35,540 nucleotides of DNA, taken from Mesostigma viride. Taxonomy: Eukaryota > Streptophyta > Mesostigmatophyceae > Mesostigmatales > Mesostigmataceae. This document shows, piece after piece, positions 21,485 to 30,122 of this stretch. The position numbers and the translations under genes are program-made. Positions within the stretch are counted from its first letter, which is position 1. Every line of letters begins with the position of its first letter. The notes beneath the pieces were generated by a model that made no database searches, had not been told where the DNA came from, and saw only the letters and a list, made by a program, of their open reading frames with translations. The DNA lies in the NCBI GenBank assembly GCA_009746045.1, contig RPFO01000416.1, positions 1 to 35,540 of the forward strand, read 5' to 3'.

Positions 21485-21720
21485 CTTGGTGCACCTAGAG
21501 CAGGTGTAGTTTACATCCTACCCTTGCAGGAAGTAGCCCAGAATGTATTAAAAGGCCAAAGCAAGGAGACAACCATATGCCCCTTCTCAGGCTATGAGCC
21601 ACATGTACTCCCAACGTAGTCGTGTTCCTAATTAATAATTAATTAATGCCTCTTGTCAGGGATATGTGCTACATGTGTTCCCAATGGAGATGTGTTCCAA
21701 TTTAATTTAATTTAATTTTT
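21485..21720 (+). repeat. Spacer repeat R, copy 1
   Basis: Starts with TTGGTGCACCTAGAGCA, followed by CCCTTGCAGGAAGTAGC, then two iterations of a GTGCTACATGT-TCCCAA block, and ends in AATTAATTAA and TTTAATTTAATTTAATT tracts. It is related to the inverted copy at 21738-21960 and the direct copy at 24490-24760. Confidence 0.8.
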
Positions 21721-21737
21721 TCCTTGAGAAGGGGGAT

Positions 21738-21960
21738 ATGGTTTTTAAGTAATTCTCGATCTTGCTCAGGGATATTGAATTGAATTGAATTGAATTGTAA
21801 CATAACTCCGTTGGGAGTATATGTAGCACACAGCCCTTGAGAGGGGGGCATATGGCCTATCATACATCCTAAGCTACTTCCTGCAAGGGTGGGGATGTAA
21901 AGGACCCTTGCTCTAGGTGCACCAGGGCACTTGCATCCCATGATCTTCAAGCTATGCCCA
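21738..21960 (-). repeat. Spacer repeat R, copy 2 (inverted)
   Basis: Read on the minus strand it gives GGTGCACCTAGAGCAAG, CACCCTTGCAGGAAGTAGC, TATGATAGGCCATATG, ACTCCCAACGGAGT and then four ATTCA pentamers. It is nearly identical to 24500-24645 in opposite orientation, so copies 2 and 3 form an inner inverted repeat around the ORF1-like gene. A 98-codon frame across it is not supported as a gene. Confidence 0.85.
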
Positions 21961-22193
21961 GCGAAGGGGGAGCCTGTCATGGGGGGGAAGAGCAGCATAG
22001 CTATACAAAGAAGCTAGGGCATGGCGTCTCAGCAGAGAGTTACTCCCTGCATGGGCACAACATAACTAAATAAAGCTAGGCATCATCTGGGGTGTGGCTC
22101 ATCATAGGCACACATGTACATGATTAAGGAAAGCGCGTGGCTTAGCTAGGATAGTGCCTCTAGGAGGCGTACATGTACATGGCCACGGTCTAT
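21961..22193. other. Region downstream of the ORF1-like gene
   Basis: If the gene at 22194-23624 belonged to a complete L1-type element, ORF2 (endonuclease plus reverse transcriptase) would start here on the minus strand. Only short frames and repeat sequence are present, without a poly-A tail next to the stop. ACATGTACATG-type palindromes occur near 22116 and 22170. Confidence 0.6.
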
Positions 22194-23624
22194 CTATTCT
22201 GCACTACTACTGCTGTATTCCCCTAAGCTGGGGCGTCTGGAGTCGCTGGGGCCGCGGGGGGGGGGGGTCGCCTGCCAGGGCTTGTGGCCGACGTAGATGG
22301 CCGCCCCCTTCCAGTACACCGGCTGGCCCGCCTTGGTCTGCCGGAGCTGGAGGTAGATCGGCCATAGCTCCCGTCGCCGTTGTTGCTGCGCCAGGGTCAG
22401 GTCGTCATCAAGGGTGAAGAGAGTCTTCTCGAGCCGCTTGCGGCGTCTGAGAAAAGAAATCTTGTCCGCCGGGGTCTTAAAGGTGAGAAGGAGCGGGGGC
22501 GGCCCTGCCTTACCCCGCGCGCGGGGAAGGCGGTGGGCGGCCAGCGCGATCTCACCGATAAGGCCCATGCGACCAAGGATTTCTCGCTCAAACGCACGCA
22601 AAAGCTTCTCGGAAGTCTCACCTTCCTCCATGGTGAAGTTCTTGACAATGACGTTGAGGCTGCGCTGGGCGAGCTCGGCCTCCTCGCGGAGGTCAAGCGT
22701 CTGCCGTTGGAGCTGGGCTGCGACGGCGGAGGTGGTGGAGGTGGTATGTTGCTTAAGCATGTCCGCCCAGGTGGTGATGGGAGGAGCATCGCCGGCCAGG
22801 CCAGCCGGGGCTGGCTTGGCGGCAATGTCCTTCACCGCCTGGGCGGTGAGGCCTGCCGTGTTCTGCAGAACCTCGATAGCGATGGCGTTGTCCTTAAGAC
22901 GCTGGTCGATGTCACGGAGCTGGGCGGTGATGGCGTCGGAGGTGGAGGTGGTGGCGGTGGAGGAGGCGAGGAGGGTGGAGGTGGCGGTGGAGATGGTGGA
23001 GGTGGCGGTGGAAAGGAGGGGAAGCTCGGCAGTCAGCGTGCCGCCGATGGCCGCCACATCTGCAGCAATGGGGTCCACGTGCTCCTCGAGGACCTCCTTA
23101 AGGAGTGAGCGGAGGGAGGATTCGGTTAAGGTGGTGGTGAGAGGCTTGGGGGGCCAAAGCTCCCCGATGGAGCGTCCAAGGAGGGAAAAGAGAGCGAATT
23201 GCTGGAGGAAGGGGCGGTGGAGGCTGGGAATGATGTCGAAAGAGGCGAGACGAACCCAGCGAGGGTCAAAGAGGCGACCTTGGTTGAAGAGCTGCTTGCA
23301 TAGTGCAAGAAGCGAGGCGTGCGTTCCATAAAACACGCAGACCAGGATGCGTTCCGGGTTAAGCGTGTCAAGGAAGCCGGGCTGGCTGGCTTCGGCGACA
23401 AAGTCGAGCTCTGTCCAACTCGGCTCGGCAGAGCGACTGCGCTTGGGTTCAGGCGACGCTGCGGGCGAGGCGGGCTCAGCAGGCGGCTGGGCGACCACTA
23501 GAGCTTGGCTAGTGGCGCCGCTGCCTTCTGGGCCGGTTGGCGAAGCTGCAGCCGGGGCTGCAGACGTATTTTCATTGCTGAGCGCAGCCGCCAGGCTGCG
23601 TTGCGTCGAGAGGCGTTTGCTCAT
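22194..23624 (-). CDS. L1-type ORF1 protein (RNA-binding), intact, no ORF2
   Basis: An uninterrupted 476-codon frame from ATG at 23622-23624 to TAG at 22194-22196. The N-terminal 60 residues are Ala/Ser/Pro-rich with a basic PKRSRSAEP patch. Residues about 70-170 form a folded-looking unknown region, about 185-230 is Ser/Thr/Ala-rich, and 230-320 is likely helical. Residues about 322-392 match the RNA-recognition module of L1 ORF1p (SLNVIVKNF, then AAHRLPRARG, LLTFKTPADKISFLRR), and about 393-445 the C-terminal domain (LDDDLTLAQQQRRRELWPIY). In L1 elements this protein binds the element RNA as a trimer and acts as a nucleic-acid chaperone in the ribonucleoprotein; that role is inferred from the family. 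A 12-G run (22256-22267) near the C-terminus makes the last residues less certain. It could be an ORF1-only (HAL1-like) element, an L1 copy that lost ORF2, or a co-opted gene. Confidence 0.82.
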   Translation of the reverse strand: MSKRLSTQRSLAAALSNENTSAAPAAASPTGPEGSGATSQALVVAQPPAEPASPAASPEPKRSRSAEPSWTELDFVAEASQPGFLDTLNPERILVCVFYGTHASLLALCKQLFNQGRLFDPRWVRLASFDIIPSLHRPFLQQFALFSLLGRSIGELWPPKPLTTTLTESSLRSLLKEVLEEHVDPIAADVAAIGGTLTAELPLLSTATSTISTATSTLLASSTATTSTSDAITAQLRDIDQRLKDNAIAIEVLQNTAGLTAQAVKDIAAKPAPAGLAGDAPPITTWADMLKQHTTSTTSAVAAQLQRQTLDLREEAELAQRSLNVIVKNFTMEEGETSEKLLRAFEREILGRMGLIGEIALAAHRLPRARGKAGPPPLLLTFKTPADKISFLRRRKRLEKTLFTLDDDLTLAQQQRRRELWPIYLQLRQTKAGQPVYWKGAAIYVGHKPWQATPPPRGPSDSRRPSLGEYSSSSAE

Positions 23625-24060
23625 CGTATAGTGCGTTACAGCTTCGGAAAATTATATCAGCATGTGCGTCTAAGAAAGACGAAGCGATTGTGATATTCAC
23701 AGCTGAATTCGGTGCTCAAACGTGAAAGTTATGAGCTCCGACAGCCATGGCTACCTCGTGGCTCGTGGCTGCGGTATGCCTTTGCGTATGCCTTTGGGAT
23801 ATCAGGGATATGTGCGACATTTACTCCCAACGGAGTGATGTTCCTAATTAATTGATTAATAGTGGGCTCAGGTCATGTAGGACTAGTGACTCCAGTGGGG
23901 AAGGGCCGGCGTGTTTGCAAACGGCGGATCGAAGCATGCTAGCTAGAGAAGACCCCTGGGGTAGAGCTAGGGCAAAATAGATATAGAATATATGACTTTT
24001 TTTTTAATAGGTGGACCCTTGTGCACACTAAATCTGTGGCCAACTCAATTTGATCAATGC
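23625..24060. other. Upstream region of the ORF1-like gene
   Basis: No coding region is recognised. It would contain the 5' untranslated part and promoter of the minus-strand ORF1-like gene, but no element can be named. At 23823-23836 lies ACTCCCAACGGAGT, one of eight copies of the spacer motif, preceded by ATATGTGCGACATTT and followed by AATTAATTGATTAAT. Confidence 0.5.
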
Positions 24061-24063
24061 AAG

Positions 24064-24269
24064 CTATTAAATTATAACATGCCTCCGTTGGGAGATCATG
24101 TAGCACATATTCCTTGATGGATGGGTGGGGTGGAAGGAGCCGCGTAATCGAACTAACCTAACTCTAATCTAGCTAGTCTAGAAAAGTCCTAACTACCCTA
24201 CTCATCAAAACGCCTCCTCCGCTTGGGGGGAGGTGGTTTGCCCACAGGGTCGGGCGTTTCAGCCTTGAC
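24064..24269 (-). repeat. Spacer direct repeat D, copy 1 (copy 2 at 25964-26154)
   Basis: Two clearly similar copies of about 200 bp, in the same orientation and 1.9 kb apart. They share AAATTATAACATGCCTCCG, GGAGATCATGTAGCACATAT, GGAGCCGCGT, ACTCATCAAAACGCCTCC and GCCCACAGGGTCGGGCGT. Each contains a possible terminal exon on the minus strand, described separately. Confidence 0.88.
24198..24268 (-). pseudogene. Possible terminal exon, copy 1 (ends RRRRFDE)
   Basis: On the minus strand, an AG acceptor (GCTTGCATAG) is followed by a frame reading KAETPDPVGKPPPPKRRRR and ending FDE before TAG. The second copy at 26083-26178 keeps the same frame and phase; of five codon differences I can see, three are synonymous. 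The basic tail resembles a nuclear-localisation signal. The protein family is not recognised and no upstream exon was confirmed, so this is a hypothesis. Confidence 0.3.
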
Positions 24270-24489
24270 TATGCAAGCTATGGTGAGTAAATTTAATGAA
24301 GTAATTAATTATGGCCAGTGCCTTGATCCGCAAGTCCATTTGTAATTGGATCATTTACATGCAGTTTCGGTCAGAAGACGCAAAAAGGGTGGCATCAACC
24401 GTGGGTGCATGAAAACCAGTGTGCAAAGAATAAGAGCACAGCATTATGACTGATTACACCCCCCCACCTGCAAGTAGCATAGCGCGATA

Positions 24490-24760
24490 CATCATGAGGG
24501 TGCAGGTGCCTTGGTGCACCTAGAGCAAGTGTTGTTTACATCCCCACCCTTGCAGGAAGTAGCTTAGGATGTATGATAGGCCATATGCCCCCTCTCAAGG
24601 GCTATGTGCTACATATACTCCCAACGGAGTTATGTTACAATTCAATTCACCTGCAAGTGGTAGCTAAGGATGTATTAAAACCCATATGCCCCCACTCAGG
24701 GCTATGTGTTACATAAGCTCCCAACGGAGATATATGTTGTTAATTAATTGTTTAATAAAT
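24490..24760 (+). repeat. Spacer repeat R, copy 3 plus partial copy 4
   Basis: 24490-24645 is a close match, in inverse orientation, to 21738-21960. A truncated second iteration follows (24649-24760, from CACCTGCAAGTGGTAGC to CTCCCAACGGAGA and a TTAATTAATTG tract). Both contain the CTCCCAACGGAG motif. Confidence 0.85.
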
Positions 24761-24840
24761 TCAGACTTATGGCAGATGATAAATGATTCCTTTTATTCGT
24801 TACCCCGATATTCACAGTCTCCTTTCCCACACAGCAAAAT

Positions 24841-25290
24841 ATGGTGTTGTTCTTTCTCAGTTACATCGTTTTTCCCGTCTTTGTTCCGTATCGTGTTGAT
24901 TTCATCACGACTCTTGTTGAACTCTTGCAGCGTTTATTGGTCAAAGACTATGACCGAGCCATTATGCTCCGTCAAGTCCGATGTTTTTTGCAACGTCACC
25001 CACATCTGTTCGGTGCTGCCCCTTGGCACAAGCTCTACAAACAGGTCGTGGACCGGCTGGATCGCATAGTATCTCCGCACATCTGAACCCTGTGATGCCA
25101 GATCTCCTTTGCGGCCGTTCCGAGCTTGGCACTGGATTCGTTGTCCACATCGTCGCGTCGCTGCCGCAACACGATGTTTTCTGGCATCCGCGGGCTTTTG
25201 GTTCCCGCCGCACATTTGAAAGTGCTGTCCTCCGGCTTTTTGCCTTTGCACCGTGTGCAGTTCTTGGACGTTTGGAATCATGGCATGGCT
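24841..25290 (+). other. Possible decayed coding segment, family unknown
   Basis: Two adjoining plus-strand frames look protein-like. 24841-25086 includes FVPYRVDFITTLVELLQRLL and LFGAAPWHKLYKQVVDRLD; from about 25085 the next phase continues with PDLLCGRSELGTGFVVHIVA and PQHDVFWHPRAFGSRRTFES. They would need a one-base shift near 25085. The minus strand is also open over 24934-25281 (115 codons from ATG), so strand choice is unsafe. No domain is recognised. It may be a relic of a transposon gene whose 3' side is the dispersed repeat U. Confidence 0.25.
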
Positions 25291-25645
25291 AACGTGATGA
25301 CTGACTAGCTAGACCTTTTCAGTGGTTTTCCATTTGCGGGTATTTCCTCGTAAATGGTGGGAGAGCGATCGCAGCAATGGTGCTCACCACTAGACACTCC
25401 CGGCCAGTTAGGCTAGAAACACACGCCCTGATCAAGCATGCTGTTTCCGGCCCCACCGTCTAGGTCATCTAGTCGCTCCACACGTAAGCCAGCCATAATT
25501 TCAATGCACAAGGATACACATTTCCATCACCATTCATCTTCATCATCCTGAACGACTCGAAAACGCGGAAAAGATAACGGCAGGCTCGAGCTACCATGGT
25601 CCGGATTCTCCCGATTTCTGGCCTGCGCTGGTTGTCTCTTTGATA
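25236..25645 (+). repeat. Dispersed repeat U, longest copy (fold-back spacer)
   Basis: The left part matches 5810-6107 directly and the right part matches 5037-5253 in inverted orientation, so the complete unit is only seen here. On the minus strand both this copy and 5810-6107 contain a frame with FQTS(K/R)NCTRCK followed within a few residues by PED(S/T)T, a small cysteine-bearing piece that may be a coding relic. Confidence 0.85.
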
Positions 25646-25963
25646 AATGATTAATCATTGTTTGGATACATGCTCACGTGACAAAGTTGCGTGCAAATTC
25701 ATGATTCAATTAATTAATGCTCCCATAAATCCATAAAATCATTCATTAATTAATAGACATGAATCCATAAACGTACCCTTGCATGAAAAAGTCTTATTGT
25801 AACCTATACAATCCTACACTAGATGCATTGCCGGCCTCGACAACCTGGAGGCATGGCAAGTCGATATGGAATGAATGGAAGGGAGATCTCGCACAACAAG
25901 GAACAAAACTTGAGTAGTCTATGCAAACCAACATAACCAGTCAATATTAAATTAAAGTAAATT
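25646..25963. other. AT-rich spacer, no gene
   Basis: Contains scattered ATTAATTAAT tracts and a short direct repeat (AATCCATAAA, twice within 50 bp). No coding, RNA or element end is recognised. Confidence 0.6.
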
Positions 25964-26154
25964 AAATTATAACATGCCTCCGTGGGGAGATCATGTAGCA
26001 CATATTCCATGATGGATGGGGTGGAGGGAGCCGCGTGAACGAACTATCCTAACTCTAAGCTATCTAGAAAATCCTAACTACACTACTCATCAAAACGCCT
26101 CCACCGCTTGGGGGGAGGGGGCTTGCCCACAGGGTCGGGCGTGTGCGCCTTGAC
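25964..26154 (-). repeat. Spacer direct repeat D, copy 2
   Basis: Second copy of the repeat at 24064-24269, with the same internal landmarks. The spacing motif here reads CCTCCGTGGGGAG, a degraded form of the CTCCCAACGGAG dyad. Confidence 0.88.
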
Positions 26155-26178
26155 AATCTTCTGCCACCGCTTCTTGCT
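26083..26178 (-). CDS. Possible terminal exon, copy 2 (ends KRWRRFDE)
   Basis: Read on the minus strand, a pyrimidine-rich tract ending TGCCATGCAG is followed by 31 codons, SKKRWQKIVKAHTPDPVGKP then PPPKRWRRFDE, and TAG. This is a good 3' splice-site context and the frame is shared with the copy at 24198-24268. Upstream on the same strand (about 26247-26335) the sequence can be read as LALRHVFGRWGYMGGKRQMP, a possible preceding exon, but I could not establish matching splice phases. Family unknown; transposon origin is likely because the exon is duplicated within the element. Confidence 0.35.
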   Translation of the reverse strand, partial: SKKRWQKIVKAHTPDPVGKPPPPKRWRRFDE

Positions 26179-26570
26179 CTGCATGGCAGTCCAAAGAGGA
26201 GAGAGGGAGTGAAAAACCAGTCAATATAATTACTATTAACTGCACCAACATTGGTTTGCCCAAACAGGCATCTGCCTCTTGCCACCCATGTAACCCCACC
26301 GGCCAAAGACATGTCTGAGTGCCAGATCCTTGCCCACCCCCCGCCCACAACATCAACTGTCTTACTAGGTGATCTCAACCAATGTCATCAAGCAATAAAA
26401 AATAAAATGGTGTTCACCATGGCGTGAGTGTTGCCAAATGGAGGATCATGGCAGGTGTTTCTTGAATCCATAATGGCCAAATCATAACATAAGTGAGGTG
26501 TCTACACAATATTGATATTGCATCCAACAAAAAATGACAGAATGAGAAAAGCTAGAAATGATCGTGTAGA
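26155..26570. other. Inner spacer next to the right arm
   Basis: Apart from the possible exon remnants on the minus strand noted above, no feature is recognised. The overlapping frames of 88 and 104 codons here disagree with each other and show no domain. Confidence 0.5.
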
Positions 26571-26883
26571 CCGGCACCACCATGATGTCTCAGAGCTCAA
26601 TTAGTCCAAATTTAGCTTAAGTGGACGTCTGTATAAAGTGTGTAAAAGCATTCCTACCATTCTAAACAGCAGCTTAGTGGATGGCTACAAATTGGCAATC
26701 GAAGCTAACCCGATTTCTCATATTCTCTTCCCCGTGGCTCCCAACAGCCCGTGTGTGCATGTCACTACAATATGGTAGCCGCCGAGCCCAAACCTGCTTT
26801 CTCAACCCTTAGTTTCATAGGGAGGCAAGGAGGACTAACATGACCATGCGCACGACACGCAACCACTCACTTTGTTAGCCAAT

Positions 26884-27313
26884 CATCCATCCATGCATCC
26901 ATGCATCCATGCATCCATGCATCCATGCATCCATGCATCCATGCATCCATGCATCCATGCATCCATGCATCCATGCATCCATGCATCCATGCATCCATGC
27001 ATCCATGCATCCATGCATCCATGCATCCATGCATCCATGCATCCATGCATCCATGCATCCATGCATCCATGCATCCATGCATCCATGCATCCATGCATCC
27101 ATCCATCCATCCATCCATCCATGCATCCATCCATCCATCCATCCATCCATCCATCCATCCATCCATCCATCCATCCATCCATCCATCCATCCATCCATCC
27201 ATCCATCCATCCATCCATCCATCCATCCATCCATCCATCCATCCATCCATCCATCCATCCATCCATCCATCCATCCATCCATCCATCCATCCATCCATCC
27301 ATCCATCCATCCA
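26884..27313 (-). repeat. Compound microsatellite, right arm
   Basis: Inverted counterpart of 20257-21161: ATGCATCC octamers (26884-27100) followed by ATCC tetramers (27101-27313). It lacks the GGGTGCAT variant block of the left arm, and its octamer part is about 500 bp shorter, while the tetramer parts are of similar length (about 200-215 bp). Confidence 0.97.
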
Positions 27314-29095
27314 CTCATCAAGCACACGTATATTGCATCACATGGGTGGCAATAAAACAACCTTCAACCCCTATACACTGATTGGGAGGGCATCCAACCT
27401 TGTCTCACTGCCTCAAGTGGTCAGGCCACAACAATTTCTCTGCATCATGGCGATACCTAACTGCGAGTGCTAAATGATTCTTGGCTTCGATGCGGCAATC
27501 AATGTGCTGCCCGTCACAGTTTAGTCCATTAGCCCTTGCCTAGTTCGTTGCAACACTTATTACACGCTGTCAACACAACAAGACACACATACATGTCCCA
27601 TTGGGGAGCCACGGAGTAATGGCATTGCCGCAGTAAATGCCAAAGTGAATGCTAAATACATCGACCCCTAGTGTAGGAATAATTAATTGGTACTCTTGTG
27701 CACATGCATGGCTGCCAAAATGAATTAAAACACGCAGATGGATACTTGTTTACAGAAGTTATACTTTGAATACGTCGTCGTGTAAACCAACGCTCTTCGC
27801 CCTAGGCTACATCGTTCACATTAAGCGCATGTATATGAGTATGAATATGCTACGTGTGCTGTTGCTTCAAACTTGTTCCTATACACAATCACACTGTCAC
27901 AAAAACTGGCGTTCATCCAATACAGAAAACGCCCGCCACAAATTCCAAGCAGGATCTGAACGTAGACTTGGCCGTGATGCTGACCATTTCAAGCAACTTT
28001 GAATTACTGGCAAGCAATGGCGACCGTAATGTCAATCACCAGCACGCAGCACCTGCTATAAGAAAAAATCCAGCAACTACTAGCAAAAGTCAGGTGGGTG
28101 ACAGGTGCGTGGGGTATGCAGTCAAGATCAAGCAGTGGAAAACATGGGCACAGTAGTGCTTCCCATCCCACGAACAGCCAAAGTCTCCCTAAAAAATGTG
28201 TTCTTGATGCACGTTTGATGCACGGGAGCTAATCCAAAGATGTTCCCCAAGGAAATACAGGGAGAGCCTGTGGGGAAAACAGGGGGGAAGCTGCATTGCG
28301 GATAATGACCCACTGTATATGCTCCCGACCCGTTGCCGACCGAAAGCAAATGGTAAGAAACTACCTGGACGGTAATGATGTAATGGAAAGACGTAAGAAG
28401 CTTTCCCGAACCGACGGAAGGACGACAAAGCGCAGCGTGTAAGGCAGAGGCAGTTGCGTGTTGCTGAAAATGACGTGACCAAAACGGTTGCCGATCATGA
28501 AAAACCGGACCTCCATCCCGTTGCTGACGGAAACACAGTGTAGAGACGCGGCCAAACGTTAGACGAACTTCCCAACCGAAGTACTTACAAAAAAATGCAG
28601 CGGTAGAGACTGCAGCCTGCCTGCAGTGCAGGAACGCCAACCAGAAGCGAAGGGTTCCTGCGAAATAGAAGGAGACAGGCCGGAATACAGAGGGTAAAGT
28701 ATTCCTTGGATGACGTTACGACTCGAAGTGGGTAAAAAATGGAAGTGGCCGACTGAAAAGTCGTTGGCATTTCTGCCCTGGATGGAAACGTTGGGTAAGT
28801 AAATCGACCCGTTAGCAATAAAATGGGAAGAGCGCCCAGACGAAACAACCGCAGCTTACCCAAGCGAGATGAACTCTTTCTTGACAGTCGTCCATGCCAA
28901 CGTCGGCCAGCCCGGGCCAGGTAGCTGCCGCAGCCATGCCGCACCAGAATTTGAATTTTGTGCCCGGCAACGTTCCTAAAATGCAGGAATGGCTGGGCCG
29001 ACGGCCGACGCGTGGCCCGTGGCCCATGGCCCGTCGCCCGTGTTTTTACGTGCCTGCGCCTGGCCTGCCTTAACGTTGTTACGCCCGCGCACTCC

Positions 29096-29183
29096 CCAGC
29101 CTTGCGCACGCCAGCCTTGCGCACGCTGCGCCGCGCCCAGCCTTGCGCATTCCCAGCCTTGCGCATCCCAGCCTTGCGCATCG
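29096..29183 (-). repeat. Subterminal repeats TGCGCAAGGCTGG, right arm
   Basis: Mirror image of the five-copy block at 18362-18449, here reading CCAGCCTTGCGCA on the plus strand. Confidence 0.85.
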
Positions 29184-29218
29184 TCTGAAGAAATCAGTGA
29201 CTGATGTTTACAAAAACT

Positions 29219-30122
29219 CGATAGGAATTATAGCACCGGCGGGCTTCAAAGTGCCGGACGGCAGGCGGTACCACCATTCCGTGGCAGCTTGGCCCAGTTT
29301 GCTACCGGCTGGCACACGTTTTCAGTGAATTTTGGGCTCCAGATTTAAATGCAACGTGCGGTTTGAGGCAGGGGAAAACATGCGTGGACGATAGGAATTA
29401 TAGCACCGGCGGGCTTCAAAGTGCCGGACGGCAGGCGGTACCACCATTCCGTGGCAGCTTGGCCCAGTTTGCTACCGGCTGGCACACGTTTTCAGTGAAT
29501 TTTGGGCTCCAGATTTAAATGCAACGTGCGGTTTGAGGCAGGGGAAAACATGCGTGGACGATAGGAATTATAGCACCGGCGGGCTTCAAAGTGCCGGACG
29601 GCAGGCGGTACCACCATTCCGTGGCAGCTTGGCCCAGTTTGCTACCGGCTGGCACACGTTTTCAGTGAATTTTGGGCTCCAGATTTAAATGCAACGTGCG
29701 GTTTGAGGCAGGGGAAAACATGCGTGGACGATAGGAATTATAGCACCGGCGGGCTTCAAAGTGCCGGACGGCAGGCGGTACCACCATTCCGTGGCAGCTT
29801 GGCCCAGTTTGCTACCGGCTGGCACACGTTTTCAGTGAATTTTGGGCTCCAGATTTAAATGCAACGTGCGGTTTGAGGCAGGGGAAAACATGCGTGGACG
29901 ATAGGAATTATAGCACCGGCGGGCTTCAAAGTGCCGGACGGCAGGCGGTACCACCATTCCGTGGCAGCTTGGCCCAGTTTGCTACCGGCTGGCACACGTT
30001 TTCAGTGAATTTTGGGCTCCAGATTTAAATGCAACGTGCGGTTTGAGGCAGGGGAAAACATGCGTGGACGATAGGAATTATAGCACCGGCGGGCTTCAAA
30101 GTGCCGGACGGCAGGCGGTACC
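29219..30122 (+). repeat. 170-bp satellite array, block 3
   Basis: About 5.3 monomers in the same orientation as the other blocks, all with the homogenised variant pair (T/A). It starts inside a monomer at CGATAGGAATT and stops at GGCGGTACC, where the LINE begins. Confidence 0.97.

Larger units (their letters stand above)
18326..29218. mobile_element. 10.9-kb fold-back element with 2.6-3.2 kb inverted arms
   Basis: The left arm (18326-21482) and right arm (26571-29218) are inverted copies; both begin, read inward, with AGTTTTTGTAAACATCAGTC. They enclose a 5.1-kb spacer containing an L1 ORF1-like gene on the minus strand, a family of short repeats and a segment shared with the CACTA element. 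Satellite of the same orientation flanks both sides, so this is an insertion in the array. No target duplication is visible; 88-93 bp of monomer are missing across the site. I see no DDE transposase, HUH Rep or recombinase. It may be a non-autonomous terminal-inverted-repeat transposon, a fold-back element, or an inverted duplication inserted by break repair. The superfamily is undetermined. Confidence 0.8.
26571..29218 (-). repeat. Right inverted arm of the fold-back element
   Basis: Inverted partner of 18326-21482; it ends at 29218 with ACAAAAACT before satellite resumes at CGATAGGAATT. It is about 500 bp shorter than the left arm, mostly because its microsatellite is shorter. The frames on either strand repeat those of the left arm; none has a recognisable product. 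Confidence 0.93.

Noticed and set aside
21702-21998. 98-codon minus-strand frame
   Set aside because: Lies in spacer repeat R; the related copy at 24490-24645 gave no comparable reported frame, and no domain is seen.
22380-23331. Plus-strand frames of 242 and 305 codons opposite the ORF1-like gene
   Set aside because: Shadows of the minus-strand gene, with glycine/valine low complexity and no domain.
26867-27473. 143-190 codon frames over the right-arm microsatellite
   Set aside because: Same artefact as in the left arm.
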